From JAAFJT01 sp043772905 (GTDB taxonomy: Bacteria > Bacteroidota > Bacteroidia > Chitinophagales > Saprospiraceae), in NCBI GenBank assembly GCA_043772905.1, contig JAYVFS010000103.1:38399-102398 (forward strand): a DNA stretch of 64,000 bases, given 5' to 3'. The notes beneath the pieces are model-generated. The model had not been told where the DNA came from, made no database searches, and saw only the letters and a list, made by a program, of their open reading frames with translations. The position numbers were made by a program, and so were the translations under genes. Positions 44,532-54,283 of the stretch are shown piece after piece. Position 1 is the stretch's first letter. Each line of letters begins with the position of its first letter.

Positions 44532-45877
44532 TGACGAAAAACCACCGCACTCTCCTCCTTTTCCTCGCTTCCATTTTCCTGCTCATCACAGGTTTTTGGA
44601 ACGGTTTTCCGTTTTTATATCCCGACGATGGCACATATTTTCGCTCTGGTTTTATGCCCGAAATGCCTTTGGATAGACCGATTACTTATGGACTTTTTAT
44701 TTATGCCACAAGTCTCGGTGGGTTTAGTTTGTGGTTCACAATTGCGATTCAAGGTTTGATGACAACGTGGGTCATTTATCAAGTTTTAAAATCTTATTTT
44801 GATTCACAAGATATTGATTTTCAATTTGTTATCCTCATTTTCTTTCTCGTTTTAACAAGCAGTATATCGTTCCTGACGAGTCAATTGATGCCCGATTTTT
44901 CGACACCTATTTTACTCCTTTCTCAATTATTATTGGTCACAAACACCCCCCTCAGTAAAAACAGTCGTAATGGACTTTTCGCTCTCTTTTTTCTCACAAC
45001 TGCCATGCACATCGGGCATTTGGCATTCAATATTCTTTTAATCACACTTTACTTGATTTTGTTTTTTTTCGGAAAATCAAAATACCCTTTTCTCAATATA
45101 AAAACGATTGGTGTACTGGCACTTTTGACGGCTATGAGTTTGTTAACGATGTCTGCACCGTTGGCAAAATCGAGTCATGCGTTCAGAATGGGCGATATGG
45201 CGCATAAAGGCATTTTGAACAAAGTTTTGGACGCAAAATGTGCAGAAAAACAGTGGCAACTCTGCCAATATCGAGACTCAATGCCGACTTCGTTAGAGGA
45301 TTTTCTCTGGTCTGCCAACAGTCCTCTGAACAAAATGGGCTTGATTGAATCAAAAAAAGAGTTTAATGACATTATCTGGACATCCTATACCACGCCCGAT
45401 TTATTGAAATTGCACATCGAAGAATCCATCAAAGCGACCAAAAAGCAACTCGTCCTTTACAGCATCGGCGAAGGTAACGCACCGTTCAAAAAAGGTGACA
45501 ATGCTTTCGACGCTTTAGAAAAAACATGTCCCGCTTCGACCCCTCAGTATTTGCGTTCACGCGAAGCAAATGACCAATTAGGAGTGGTCAATAAATTTAA
45601 TTATTTTTTAAAGTATTTTGTTGTTTTACTTTTTTCAGGTTGCTTTATATTGTTGATTAACAAGGCTTTATGGTCAAAGGCATACGTGAGATTGCGATTT
45701 TTTCTATCTTTTATATTGGTTGGGATATTGCTCAATGCTTGGCTTTCAGCCACACTCATCTATGCTTCAAACCGTTATGGAACCAAAATGATTTGGCTCA
45801 TTCACCTCTCTTTTTTCCTTATTTTGATGACTTTTTATGATAAAAAAAACAGAAATACAAACGTGGTTAAACCATAA
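44528..45877 (+). CDS. GT-C-like membrane protein
   Basis: 449 residues with about ten helices. 'FPFLYPDDGTYFRSGFMPEMPLDRPITYGLF' in the first loop has the Asp pair seen in GT-C enzymes, but no family was recognised. It overlaps the upstream gene by 4 and the downstream gene by 41 bases, so all are translationally coupled. Motifs at 44946 (Pro-Leu-Ser, six Cs) and 45540 (Pro-Gln-Tyr). Confidence 0.75.
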   Translation: MMTKNHRTLLLFLASIFLLITGFWNGFPFLYPDDGTYFRSGFMPEMPLDRPITYGLFIYATSLGGFSLWFTIAIQGLMTTWVIYQVLKSYFDSQDIDFQFVILIFFLVLTSSISFLTSQLMPDFSTPILLLSQLLLVTNTPLSKNSRNGLFALFFLTTAMHIGHLAFNILLITLYLILFFFGKSKYPFLNIKTIGVLALLTAMSLLTMSAPLAKSSHAFRMGDMAHKGILNKVLDAKCAEKQWQLCQYRDSMPTSLEDFLWSANSPLNKMGLIESKKEFNDIIWTSYTTPDLLKLHIEESIKATKKQLVLYSIGEGNAPFKKGDNAFDALEKTCPASTPQYLRSREANDQLGVVNKFNYFLKYFVVLLFSGCFILLINKALWSKAYVRLRFFLSFILVGILLNAWLSATLIYASNRYGTKMIWLIHLSFFLILMTFYDKKNRNTNVVKP

Positions 45878-47339
45878 ATTTATCAATCAATCAGCTTGGT
45901 TTATCCTCATTTTGGGCAGCATACTGAGGGGGGCAGTTTGGCTGCAACAACGCTCCATTTTCTTAGATGAAGCCAATTTGATTCGAAATTATGTTGAGAA
46001 AGATTACGCCGCTTTGTTTGGACATTTGGACTACCAACAATACGCCCCGCCGTTGTTTTCAGTCGTAATGAAGTTCATTTTTCAAATTTTTGGCATCAAT
46101 GAACTGTCTGCAAAACTCTTTCCGTTGCTCTGTGGCATAGCGATGTTGTTTGTTTTTTATGCTTTAAGCCGTCGTCTGTTATCGCCTTTTGCAGCTTTGA
46201 TGGCTGTCCTTTTTGTCGTTTTCGATAAAATTTTCATTGATTATTCAACCGAATGTAAGCAGTATGCAACAGATGCGCTCATTGCCGTTTTGCTGCTTTT
46301 GCTTTCGCAACGTATTGATTTTAAATCATTTAACCCAAAAAAAGCCTTTCTGTGGGCAATGATTGGCAGTATTGCGATATGGTTTTCGATGCCTTCTGTT
46401 TTTGTTTTGGCAGGCGTAGGCGCATACTATTTGTATGCGTTTTGGAAAAACAAGGACACAAAAGCCATGCAGCAAATCGCAGCCGTTGGTGCGTTTTGGC
46501 TTGTTCAATTTGCCTTTTATTTTCATTTTATTTTAAATTCTGATGCACAATCCGACAATTTACAGGATTTTCACCGCGCTTATTTCCTCGCTTTCCCCCC
46601 CCTCAGTATAGCAGACCTAAATTTGCTAACGACTCAAATTCTGGGTATTATTGACCGTTCCATAGGCATTACTTTTTTGGCAGCAGTCCTATCTTTATTG
46701 TGTTTTTCATTGGGTATCAGACAGTTATGGCAAAATAATCGAGCCGTTTTTTGGTTATTGGTTTTACCCATTGTTTTAACTTTGACTGCTTCTGCTTTAC
46801 ATTATTATTCATTGATAGCTCGTTTGATATTGTTCTTTCTGCCTATTTTTATCCTCATCATATTCATCGGTTTAGATTCTGTTTTGCAAAAAACGCATTG
46901 GATGGTGTCAGGTATTTTAACAATCGGCTTCATTTCAACCATTGTTTTGCAAGTGCAAATACTCAAACCTTTTGAACCCTTCACCAACGATTATTCTGAA
47001 CTCAAAGAAGGACTTGATTTCATCAAAAAAGAAAAACAACCAGACGAAGTGCTGTTTACGGCTCATGGTGTGACTCCTGTTATGCGCTATTACACGCAGT
47101 ATTGCGACCGACCTTATGCCTTCGATAAATTAATTTTGCAAGACTATGTCTGCTGTGACCCAAACCTTTTTGAAAATGCTCTAATAGAATTGCATAAAAA
47201 AGGCGAAAAACGGATTTGGTTACTTGGAGACCAACCAAGGCACGACAATTTTGACCGTTTTATTGAATCTCAAAATGGTCGTATTTTAAAAAAACACGAA
47301 TTTCATAGAGGTGTCGCGCTGCTTTATGAAGTAGAATAA
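45837..47339 (+). CDS. GT39-like membrane glycosyltransferase 2
   Basis: 500 residues, about 11 helices, with GT-C motif 'QQRSIFLDEANLIRNYVEKDY' and the 'IDYSTECKQYATDALIAVLLLL' segment typical of bacterial family 39-like proteins. Starts 41 bases inside the previous gene. Two motifs: 45923 (Leu-Arg-Gly) and 46595, the longest in the window with eight Cs (Pro-Pro-Leu-Ser). Confidence 0.85.
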   Translation: MIKKTEIQTWLNHKFINQSAWFILILGSILRGAVWLQQRSIFLDEANLIRNYVEKDYAALFGHLDYQQYAPPLFSVVMKFIFQIFGINELSAKLFPLLCGIAMLFVFYALSRRLLSPFAALMAVLFVVFDKIFIDYSTECKQYATDALIAVLLLLLSQRIDFKSFNPKKAFLWAMIGSIAIWFSMPSVFVLAGVGAYYLYAFWKNKDTKAMQQIAAVGAFWLVQFAFYFHFILNSDAQSDNLQDFHRAYFLAFPPLSIADLNLLTTQILGIIDRSIGITFLAAVLSLLCFSLGIRQLWQNNRAVFWLLVLPIVLTLTASALHYYSLIARLILFFLPIFILIIFIGLDSVLQKTHWMVSGILTIGFISTIVLQVQILKPFEPFTNDYSELKEGLDFIKKEKQPDEVLFTAHGVTPVMRYYTQYCDRPYAFDKLILQDYVCCDPNLFENALIELHKKGEKRIWLLGDQPRHDNFDRFIESQNGRILKKHEFHRGVALLYEVE

Positions 47340-47399
47340 ATGAATATTCACTTGGTTAATTAAAAAGAACTGTTTAATTTTGGTGAAAAATAATGTAAA

Positions 47400-47963
47400 A
47401 TGATAGATATCAATGCAAAAAAAATAACCGTCAAAGAGTTTCACGAAATGGAATTTCCTGAAACAGACCTTTTTATTTATGAACTTATTAACGGAGAACT
47501 TATGAGAAAACAAGCCCCCCAACCCTTGCACCAGAAAGTCTCGCGCCGCATATCAGCGGCTTTTGAGACTTTTTTAGCAGAAAAGCCCATCGGCGAATTT
47601 TTTTATGCGCCGATTGATGTGTTTTTTGACGACTATAACAACACACAACCTGATTTAATATTTATCAAAAATGACCGTTCTTTTATCATTGATTTGCAAA
47701 ATGGTATTATGGGTGCACCCGATTTGATTGTCGAAATCATTTCACCCAGTTCGATACGCATAGATAGATTTGATAAAAAAGAAATGTATAAAATGTTTGT
47801 TGTTAAAGAATATTGGTTGATTGACCCGAAAAATCAAACGCTTGAATTGTATGTTTTTGAAAATAATGACTACACACTGCATCAGTTTTTAGAAATTGAA
47901 GGCCAAGTGGACTCAACTATCCTCAAAGGCTTAGATTTGGATATTATGAGTATCTTTTCATGA
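47400..47963 (+). CDS. Uma2 family protein, second copy
   Basis: 187 residues. 'TVKEFHEMEFPETDLFIYELINGELMRKQAPQPLHQKVSRRISAAFETFL', 'TQPDLIFIKND', 'APDLIVEIISPSSIRIDRFDKKEMYKMFVVKEYWLIDPKNQ' show the complete nuclease-like core. It is inserted in the membrane glycosyltransferase run and overlaps the next gene by 4 bases. No motif. Confidence 0.88.
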   Translation: MIDINAKKITVKEFHEMEFPETDLFIYELINGELMRKQAPQPLHQKVSRRISAAFETFLAEKPIGEFFYAPIDVFFDDYNNTQPDLIFIKNDRSFIIDLQNGIMGAPDLIVEIISPSSIRIDRFDKKEMYKMFVVKEYWLIDPKNQTLELYVFENNDYTLHQFLEIEGQVDSTILKGLDLDIMSIFS

Positions 47964-49381
47964 AAATATCCGAAAATCAATTAGCTAAACTCATCATCGC
48001 TTTATTTTTTACAATAGGCTGCTTCGTTATCGCTTTTTACAACGGCACTGGCGACACAGGCGACAGCATCACGCATTACCTCTATGCGCGTTATGCACCC
48101 TTGCACCCCGAGTTGTTTTTTCATCATTGGGCAAAACCTTTGTTTGTCCTTTTGGCTTCACCTTTTGCCCAATTCGGTTTCAATGGCATCAAGTTTTTCA
48201 ATTTGCTCAATGCCACTTTGACCTTGTTGTTGACCTATAAATTAGCCAAACAGCTTGATTTTCCGAACCCAATTGTTGCCATTTTGATTTTAGCAACGTG
48301 TTCAGGCTATTTCACATTGACGTTTTCAGGTTTGACAGAACATTTATTTGCGCTGTTATGGGTCTTAGCTGTTTTACAAATTGTACAAGAACGATTCATT
48401 TTGGGCAGTTTAATGGTCTCTTTTTTGCCATTTGTACGCTCCGAAGGTTTGTTGATGATTGGCGTATTAGGTTTGTATTTGCTCATAAAAAAGCAGTGGA
48501 AAGCCTTGCCTATGTTGTCGTTTGGTCACATCGTTTATGGTTTGGCGGGTGCGACTGTACATGGCAGCTTCTTTTGGATTTTTACAAAAATACCTTATGC
48601 CTCGATGAGTGCTTACGTGGATGACAAAGCACATTTGTTTGATTTTGTGGAGAAATTGTATTATTTCACGGGTATTCCGCAGTTTACGTTTTGGGTTCTC
48701 GGTATCGTAGCCATTGTTTTTTTGATAAAAAAACGACCCATTTCTGGAAGTAAACAGGATTTTACCCCCCCTCAGTATAAAAGCATTTTGACGCTCGTTT
48801 ACGGCAGTTTTTTTGCCCTTTTCATTGCCCATTCTTTGTTTTGGTATTATGGTATTTTTTTAAGTATGGGTTTAAGTCGTGTACTGAATGCTGTGATGCC
48901 GATGTTTGCGCTCATCGGTTTGTGTGGCTTCAATTTTATACAAACTTATTTAAGAAACGAACAGATAAAAAGAGTCGTTAACGCCTTGTTAATCAGCATG
49001 TTATTGATATTTCCTTTTACATCCAACCCAGCGGCTATCCGTCCTAAAAAGAATTTGATGCTTGAAGACAATCAAGAAGTTGCTGCTAATATTGCTGGTT
49101 TTTTAAAAACACAATATCCTGACCATACTTATTATTTGCTGCATCCTCAACTCGCTTTGTCGCTTGATGTGGATTATTTTGACACGACAAAAATTAAAGA
49201 TTTCGGTAAATATTGGAAAGAACCCTTGCCCAAAAATGCTATTTTGATTTGGGATTCATGGTTTTGTGTCGTAGATGCGGACATTTCATTAGACAAAGTG
49301 GATAGCGACCCCCGTTTGGAACGTGTTAAAAATTATCCAGCGAAGAATAATTGGCAGTTTGTCGTGTATCGAGTGAAGTGA
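47960..49381 (+). CDS. GT-C-like membrane glycosyltransferase 3
   Basis: 473 residues, about 11 helices. 'FYNGTGDTGDSITHYLYARYAPLHPELFFHHWAKPLFVLLASPFAQFG' in the first loop gives the acidic GT-C site. Ends with a short soluble domain ('DSWFCVVDADISLDKVDSDPRLERV'). Last gene of the coupled run. Motif at 48765 (seven Cs, Pro-Pro-Gln-Tyr). A weakened relative (CCCTCAGCA) is just after the stop at 49385. Confidence 0.82.
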   Translation: MKISENQLAKLIIALFFTIGCFVIAFYNGTGDTGDSITHYLYARYAPLHPELFFHHWAKPLFVLLASPFAQFGFNGIKFFNLLNATLTLLLTYKLAKQLDFPNPIVAILILATCSGYFTLTFSGLTEHLFALLWVLAVLQIVQERFILGSLMVSFLPFVRSEGLLMIGVLGLYLLIKKQWKALPMLSFGHIVYGLAGATVHGSFFWIFTKIPYASMSAYVDDKAHLFDFVEKLYYFTGIPQFTFWVLGIVAIVFLIKKRPISGSKQDFTPPQYKSILTLVYGSFFALFIAHSLFWYYGIFLSMGLSRVLNAVMPMFALIGLCGFNFIQTYLRNEQIKRVVNALLISMLLIFPFTSNPAAIRPKKNLMLEDNQEVAANIAGFLKTQYPDHTYYLLHPQLALSLDVDYFDTTKIKDFGKYWKEPLPKNAILIWDSWFCVVDADISLDKVDSDPRLERVKNYPAKNNWQFVVYRVK

Positions 49382-49536
49382 TATCCCTCAGCATTCACCT
49401 ATAAAAACCTAATTTGAACGACCATTTCAACTCTTTTTGTAGAAAACTGTTACTTTTGAAGCAGCTTTAAACAACCGCTAAAAGCCACCGAACAAGCGGA
49501 CTTAGCGAATTTTTTTATTTTAAAAAACGTCAACCA

Positions 49537-50361
49537 ATGAGCCAATCTCCCAATCCAACTACCTTAAAAGAAGTGTTGGATATTCTCCGCAATCGCGGGG
49601 TTAAATTATTTCTCGTACTAAGTGCTTTTTTTATCGCCAATGCCCTGGTTGCCGAATTTATAGGCATCAAAATCTTTTCTTTTGAAAGAACATTAGGCAG
49701 TGAACCCGTTAATTGGTTAATTTTTGGTGGCAAATGGAATTTTGACCTCACAGCGGGCGTTCTGTTGTGGCCCGTTGTTTTTGTGATGACCGATATCATC
49801 AATGAATATTATGGGCAGCGCGGCGTGAAGTTTCTGTCATGGTTGGGTGCGGGCTTGATAGCTTATGCATTTTTTATGATTTATTGCGCCATTCAATTGG
49901 CGCCAGCCGATTGGTGGCCCAGCAGTCAAACGGGTAGGGGTGTAGAGGACATGAATGCGTCATTTAATGGTATTTTTGGACAAGGTTTGGGCATTATCAT
50001 CGGCTCATTGGCGGCTTTTATACTTTCTCAAATCCTTGATGTGGTTATTTTTCATGCCATAAAAAAACGGACAGGGGAGCGGATGTTGTGGCTGAGGTCA
50101 ACAGGTTCGACCTTGTTTTCTCAATTGATAGATACATTTGTTGTCATGTCAATTGCCTTCTATTTTTACCCCATGCTGGTCAAAGGCAATGGCGAACCTT
50201 GGCCCATACGGCAACTTTTGACGGTCTGTACAGGTGGTTATATCTACAAATTCTGTGCGGCAGTGTTGATGACACCGGTAATTTATCTTGTGCATCAATT
50301 GATAGAAAAATATTTAGGGCATGAATTGGCGACTGAAATGAGAAAAAAAGCAGCAGAGTAG
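49537..50361 (+). CDS. Queuosine precursor transporter
   Basis: 274 residues, DUF165/YhhQ family with about 7 helices; 'FDLTAGVLLWPVVFVMTDIINEYYGQRGVKFLSWLGAGLIAYAF' and 'QLIDTFVVMSIAF' are typical. It imports queuine/preQ0-type precursors for tRNA modification. A -7 box TACTTTTG (49451-49458) lies upstream without a well-spaced -33. No preQ1 riboswitch could be recognised in the leader. No motif. Confidence 0.9.
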   Translation: MSQSPNPTTLKEVLDILRNRGVKLFLVLSAFFIANALVAEFIGIKIFSFERTLGSEPVNWLIFGGKWNFDLTAGVLLWPVVFVMTDIINEYYGQRGVKFLSWLGAGLIAYAFFMIYCAIQLAPADWWPSSQTGRGVEDMNASFNGIFGQGLGIIIGSLAAFILSQILDVVIFHAIKKRTGERMLWLRSTGSTLFSQLIDTFVVMSIAFYFYPMLVKGNGEPWPIRQLLTVCTGGYIYKFCAAVLMTPVIYLVHQLIEKYLGHELATEMRKKAAE

Positions 50362-50475
50362 CAAAAGTTGAATTTTGTGCACAGTTTTTGATTGGTGTGA
50401 AATTCAAGGGAAATCTACCTTTTTTCTTGAATTTTAGTGTTTATAATTCATAACCAATACCAAAACTTATGTGAT

Positions 50476-51933
50476 ATGTCTCAACTTACAAAAACCTTCT
50501 TGCTATTTTTATGTTTTTTTGTCTATAACAATGTTTTTTCACAAGAACAATTGGGCTTACGGCTTGGTAACTATGCGGGCATCAATGGAGTGACGCTCAA
50601 TCCGACTGCGGGTGTTAACAATCCCTTGGGCTGGGATGTAAACATTGTCTCCGCTGGGGCTTTTTTTGCGAATGACTATGCTTTCATTAGGAAAGCGAGC
50701 GTTTCGAGTTTTTTTCGCAACATCATGACGATTGGGCCTGCCCCAGAAACAAAAATTACAGTTCCATCAAAGCCGACCCAATTTTATGATTTTTTCAATC
50801 GCCCGCGTGACAAGTTCTTTTCGGCAGCCATTTTTGTTGGACTGCCTTCATTTCAGTTGAATTTGGCAAGTGGACACTCATTTGGTGTTTTTATGGGTGA
50901 ACGTTCCGCACTCACAACGCGACAAATTCCAATTATTGCAGACCCCTATGAGCAAAAAATTCCTTTGGGCTTGCGTTATGAAGTGCCACCTTTTGTCGTT
51001 TCTGGTATGGCATGGGGCGAACTCGGTTTCAATTATGCTTATCAAATGGGTAATGAGGCAGAGGGCGGTCTGTCGTTTGGCATTAATGCTAAAATATTAC
51101 GTGCCAATCAAGGATTTTTCTTGCAAAACCTTACTGGTACGGCATTTACGCGCATTACAAAAGATTCTGCTCGTGTGGATGCATTGAACATAAGAGGTGG
51201 TTTTACCAATAATTTTATGGATAAACCATTATCGAATAACGGTTCAGGTTTTGGTTTTGACATAGGTGCACAGTTTGTTTTAGGCTCTGGAGAGTCGGAC
51301 GAAAGACCTTATTTGTTCCGAGTAGGCGCTTCTCTTTTAGATTTGGGGCATGTTAATTTTACAAAGAATACAGAAGTTCATGCCGTCAAACTCACTGAAC
51401 CTTTGAAAGTGGATACAAAAGACTATAAAAACCTCGATCCCGATCACCCAGAAGAAGATATTTTGCGTCGTTTTAATCAATCCATGTACGGCAAAGCCGA
51501 TAGCACCTTTCAAGGCAATTATTTTGGATTGGGTTTGCCGACCGCATTGAGTTTACAAGCTGATTTTGCGGTAACTGAAAACTTTTTCGTTAATGGCTTG
51601 TTGATTCAACGGCTTCAGATGTCCGATTTTGCTTTATCAAGAGACAATGTTTTAGCTGTTACGCCTCGTTTTGAATCACAATGGTTAGGTGCATCGCTCC
51701 CCCTCAGTATTTTGAATTATAGTCAGGTTCGGCTCGGTTTTGCCGCTCGTTTAGCTTTTTTGACTATTGGTACAGACCATTTAATGAGTTTTTTAGGACA
51801 AAAAGAATTGAGTGGATCAGATATTTATATTGCTTTAAAAATCAATGCTTTCTCTATCGGTAAACTGGGAGAAAGTGGTGGTTTTTGGGCAAGTAAAACA
51901 GGTAGAAGGAACGCAAAGTGCTATCGTTTTTAA
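50476..51933 (+). CDS. DUF5723-like outer-membrane protein
   Basis: 485 residues from ATG 50476 (MSQLTKTFLLFLCFFVYNNVFSQ, a signal peptide); an upstream GTG frame at 50437 is not needed. Body 'LGNYAGINGVTLNPTAGVNNPLGWDVNIVSAGAFFANDYAFI' resembles the DUF5723 barrel pattern of Bacteroidota. Predicted outer-membrane beta-barrel, role unknown. One motif at 51699 (Pro-Leu-Ser). Confidence 0.75.
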   Translation: MSQLTKTFLLFLCFFVYNNVFSQEQLGLRLGNYAGINGVTLNPTAGVNNPLGWDVNIVSAGAFFANDYAFIRKASVSSFFRNIMTIGPAPETKITVPSKPTQFYDFFNRPRDKFFSAAIFVGLPSFQLNLASGHSFGVFMGERSALTTRQIPIIADPYEQKIPLGLRYEVPPFVVSGMAWGELGFNYAYQMGNEAEGGLSFGINAKILRANQGFFLQNLTGTAFTRITKDSARVDALNIRGGFTNNFMDKPLSNNGSGFGFDIGAQFVLGSGESDERPYLFRVGASLLDLGHVNFTKNTEVHAVKLTEPLKVDTKDYKNLDPDHPEEDILRRFNQSMYGKADSTFQGNYFGLGLPTALSLQADFAVTENFFVNGLLIQRLQMSDFALSRDNVLAVTPRFESQWLGASLPLSILNYSQVRLGFAARLAFLTIGTDHLMSFLGQKELSGSDIYIALKINAFSIGKLGESGGFWASKTGRRNAKCYRF

Positions 51934-51998
51934 ATAGAGTATGGTTGGATTATTATATTGATATGAACAATCATACTACAATTCAACCATAGATTTTT

Positions 51999-53300
51999 AT
52001 GAAAAAACATGTTTGCGTCATAGGTGCGGGTCCATCAGGCATAACAGCTGCAAAGAACTTACTCGACGAGGGTTTGCAAGTGACTGTTTTCGACAGAGGT
52101 TCTGAAGTTGGCGGCAATTGGGTCTTTTCAGAAAACGAAGGACATTCATCGGTTTTTGAGACGACACATATTATATCGTCAAAAACCATGTCGCAATATG
52201 ACGATTTCCCTATGCCTGATGACTATCCCGATTACCCCAGCCACAAGCATTTAGCGGATTATTTTCAGACATATGCCCGACACTTTAACTTGTATCAACA
52301 TATTCATTTTCAAACACTTGTGAAAAAGTGTGAACGTACAGAACAAGGGAAATGGTCGGTATTAACAGAGAAAAAAGGCATCGAATCAAACCATGTTTTC
52401 GACGCTTTGGCAGTCTGCAACGGTCATCATTGGTTGCCACGTACCCCTCAGTATCCAGGGCATTTTGAGGGCGAATTTATTCATTCACACGCTGTAAAAC
52501 GGTTTTCACGCTTCAAAAACAAGCGGGTTTTAGTCATTGGCGGCGGCAATTCAGCTTGTGATGTCGCTGTGGAATCGAGCCGTGTGGCAACAAGTGTAGA
52601 TTTGTCATGGCGACGAGGCTATTGGATTGCGCCTAAATTTATGATGGGCAAACCGTCTGATACGATTGGTGGAGCGATGGATATTTTGCCACAATGGGTT
52701 TGGTCAAAAAGCATCGAACTGATGTTGCGTATCCGCAACGGCACCAATGAACAACATGGTTTGCCCAATCCGACAACGCCTTTTGGCTCACATCATCCGA
52801 CCATTAACGACGACCTTTTTTATACCATTCGGCATGGAAAAATCAAACCTCGACCTGATATTGAAAGGCTTGAAGGGACAACAGTGCATTTCAAAGATGG
52901 CACCAATGGCGAGTACGACAGCATCGTAGCTTGCACGGGTTATGTCATTACACATCCTTTTTTTGATAAATATTTAATAAATTATTCGGAAGGCGAAGTA
53001 CCGCTTTGGCTTAAAATGATGCACCCAACAATAGAAAATCTGTACTTTATTGGTCTTTTTCAACCAGTGGGCTGTATTTGGCCCGGTTCTGAACTACAAT
53101 CAAAAATCATGGCTAGAGAGCTTGCAGGTACTTGGAAACGACCAAAAAACATACCTTTGCTCATCGAACGTGAATTAAAGCATCCTGATTTCAAGCAGAT
53201 AGATACGCCTCGGCATACGATAACGGTACATTATCTTAAATTTCGAAAACGGCTTTTGAGGCATTTACCAAAAGACTATATTCGTCGCGAACCTGTTTGA
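51999..53300 (+). CDS. Flavin-containing monooxygenase
   Basis: 433 residues. FAD motif 'VIGAGPSGITAAKNLLDEG' at the start, second nucleotide motif 'VLVIGGGNSACDVAVESS' near 170, and the FMO-type 'LAVCNGHHWLPRTPQYPG'. NADPH- and oxygen-dependent oxygenation of N or S atoms is the family reaction; the substrate is unknown. The motif at 52444 codes the Thr-Pro-Gln-Tyr-Pro of the FMO block. Confidence 0.9.
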   Translation: MKKHVCVIGAGPSGITAAKNLLDEGLQVTVFDRGSEVGGNWVFSENEGHSSVFETTHIISSKTMSQYDDFPMPDDYPDYPSHKHLADYFQTYARHFNLYQHIHFQTLVKKCERTEQGKWSVLTEKKGIESNHVFDALAVCNGHHWLPRTPQYPGHFEGEFIHSHAVKRFSRFKNKRVLVIGGGNSACDVAVESSRVATSVDLSWRRGYWIAPKFMMGKPSDTIGGAMDILPQWVWSKSIELMLRIRNGTNEQHGLPNPTTPFGSHHPTINDDLFYTIRHGKIKPRPDIERLEGTTVHFKDGTNGEYDSIVACTGYVITHPFFDKYLINYSEGEVPLWLKMMHPTIENLYFIGLFQPVGCIWPGSELQSKIMARELAGTWKRPKNIPLLIERELKHPDFKQIDTPRHTITVHYLKFRKRLLRHLPKDYIRREPV

Positions 53301-53460
53301 GGAATGTCTTCTATTATCCGTTTATAAGGATAAAGCAACAAAAATGATGTGATTGGGCTCTTTATACTGAGGGGGTGGTTCTAACGCAATTTTAACGATT
53401 TTAAAACGTTAATAGTCGGAATTTATATAATTTATAACTTTAAAAATACAACTTAGCAGT

Positions 53461-54192
53461 ATGAAAAATCGGCTCTTCTTCTTCTTCTTTGTTACAATAC
53501 AATCTGTACTTTTTTCTCAAAATACTGAAATAGGATTATTAGTTGGTGCGTCAATTTACACAGGTGATATTGAAGTGTCACCTAGAAATTTTTTACCTCA
53601 AACGCGTCCTGCCGTAGGCATTTTTGGACGGCAACATTTTAGTGAAAAATTAGCTGTGAGAGCACTCTTTGCTATTGGTGGAGTAACTGGCGATGAAAAA
53701 AAATATCCTACATCAAAGGAGCTTGAAAACCGAGGTTTTAACTTCAAGGGTACTGTCGCAGAATTGGCTTTGTTACCTGAATGGCGACCATTTAACATCG
53801 GAAATGTTGATTTCTATGCTTTTTTGGGCTTAGCTGCAACTTATATGAATCCAAAATCTAATTTCAACGATAAAGGAAGTAGTTCAAGTGATCCTACGAT
53901 AGTTGAAGACCAAAATCAAAAATATCCTAAAATAGCTTTGTCAATGCCTTTCGGTGGCGGTTTACAATGGAATATCAATCAGACTACGGCATTAGGTGCG
54001 GAACTTGGATTGCGTAAAACTTTTACAGATTATATTGATGGCTTGAGTGCATCAGCAAATGCGAAATCGACAGACTTTTATTTTCTCGGAGGCATCACTT
54101 TTTCTAAGTTTTTTTCTTTGGGTAATGATAGATCAGGAACGAAAAGGACACGTTATCAACGAAGAGGTGTTAATTGCCCTACGTTCAATTAA
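53461..54192 (+). CDS. DUF6089 (PorG-like) outer-membrane protein
   Basis: 243 residues with signal peptide ending FSQ. 'EIGLLVGASIYTGDIEVSPRNFLPQTRPAVGIFGRQHFSEKLAVRALFAIGGVTGDEK' is a DUF6089 start, a family that includes PorG of the T9SS/gliding machinery. A motif lies upstream at 53366. It ends with a long terminator. Confidence 0.85.
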   Translation: MKNRLFFFFFVTIQSVLFSQNTEIGLLVGASIYTGDIEVSPRNFLPQTRPAVGIFGRQHFSEKLAVRALFAIGGVTGDEKKYPTSKELENRGFNFKGTVAELALLPEWRPFNIGNVDFYAFLGLAATYMNPKSNFNDKGSSSSDPTIVEDQNQKYPKIALSMPFGGGLQWNINQTTALGAELGLRKTFTDYIDGLSASANAKSTDFYFLGGITFSKFFSLGNDRSGTKRTRYQRRGVNCPTFN

Positions 54193-54211
54193 TGAAGCTG
54201 AATCATTCTTC

Positions 54212-54262
54212 AATATAAAAAAGAGTCATCTCGGATTTTCCGAGATGACTCTTTTTTATATT
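54212..54262. terminator. 23-bp perfect bidirectional terminator
   Basis: Arms 54212-54234 and 54240-54262 pair perfectly around an ATTTT loop, with AAAAAA/TTTTTT in the arms. It separates two convergent genes and works in both directions. Confidence 0.9.
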
Positions 54263-54283
54263 GATTATCAATAACTTAGACTA

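Noticed and set aside
49382..49536. preQ1 riboswitch before the queuosine precursor transporter
   Set aside because: No preQ1-I or preQ1-II core could be matched; only a -7 box and a CCGCT/AGCGG stem are seen.
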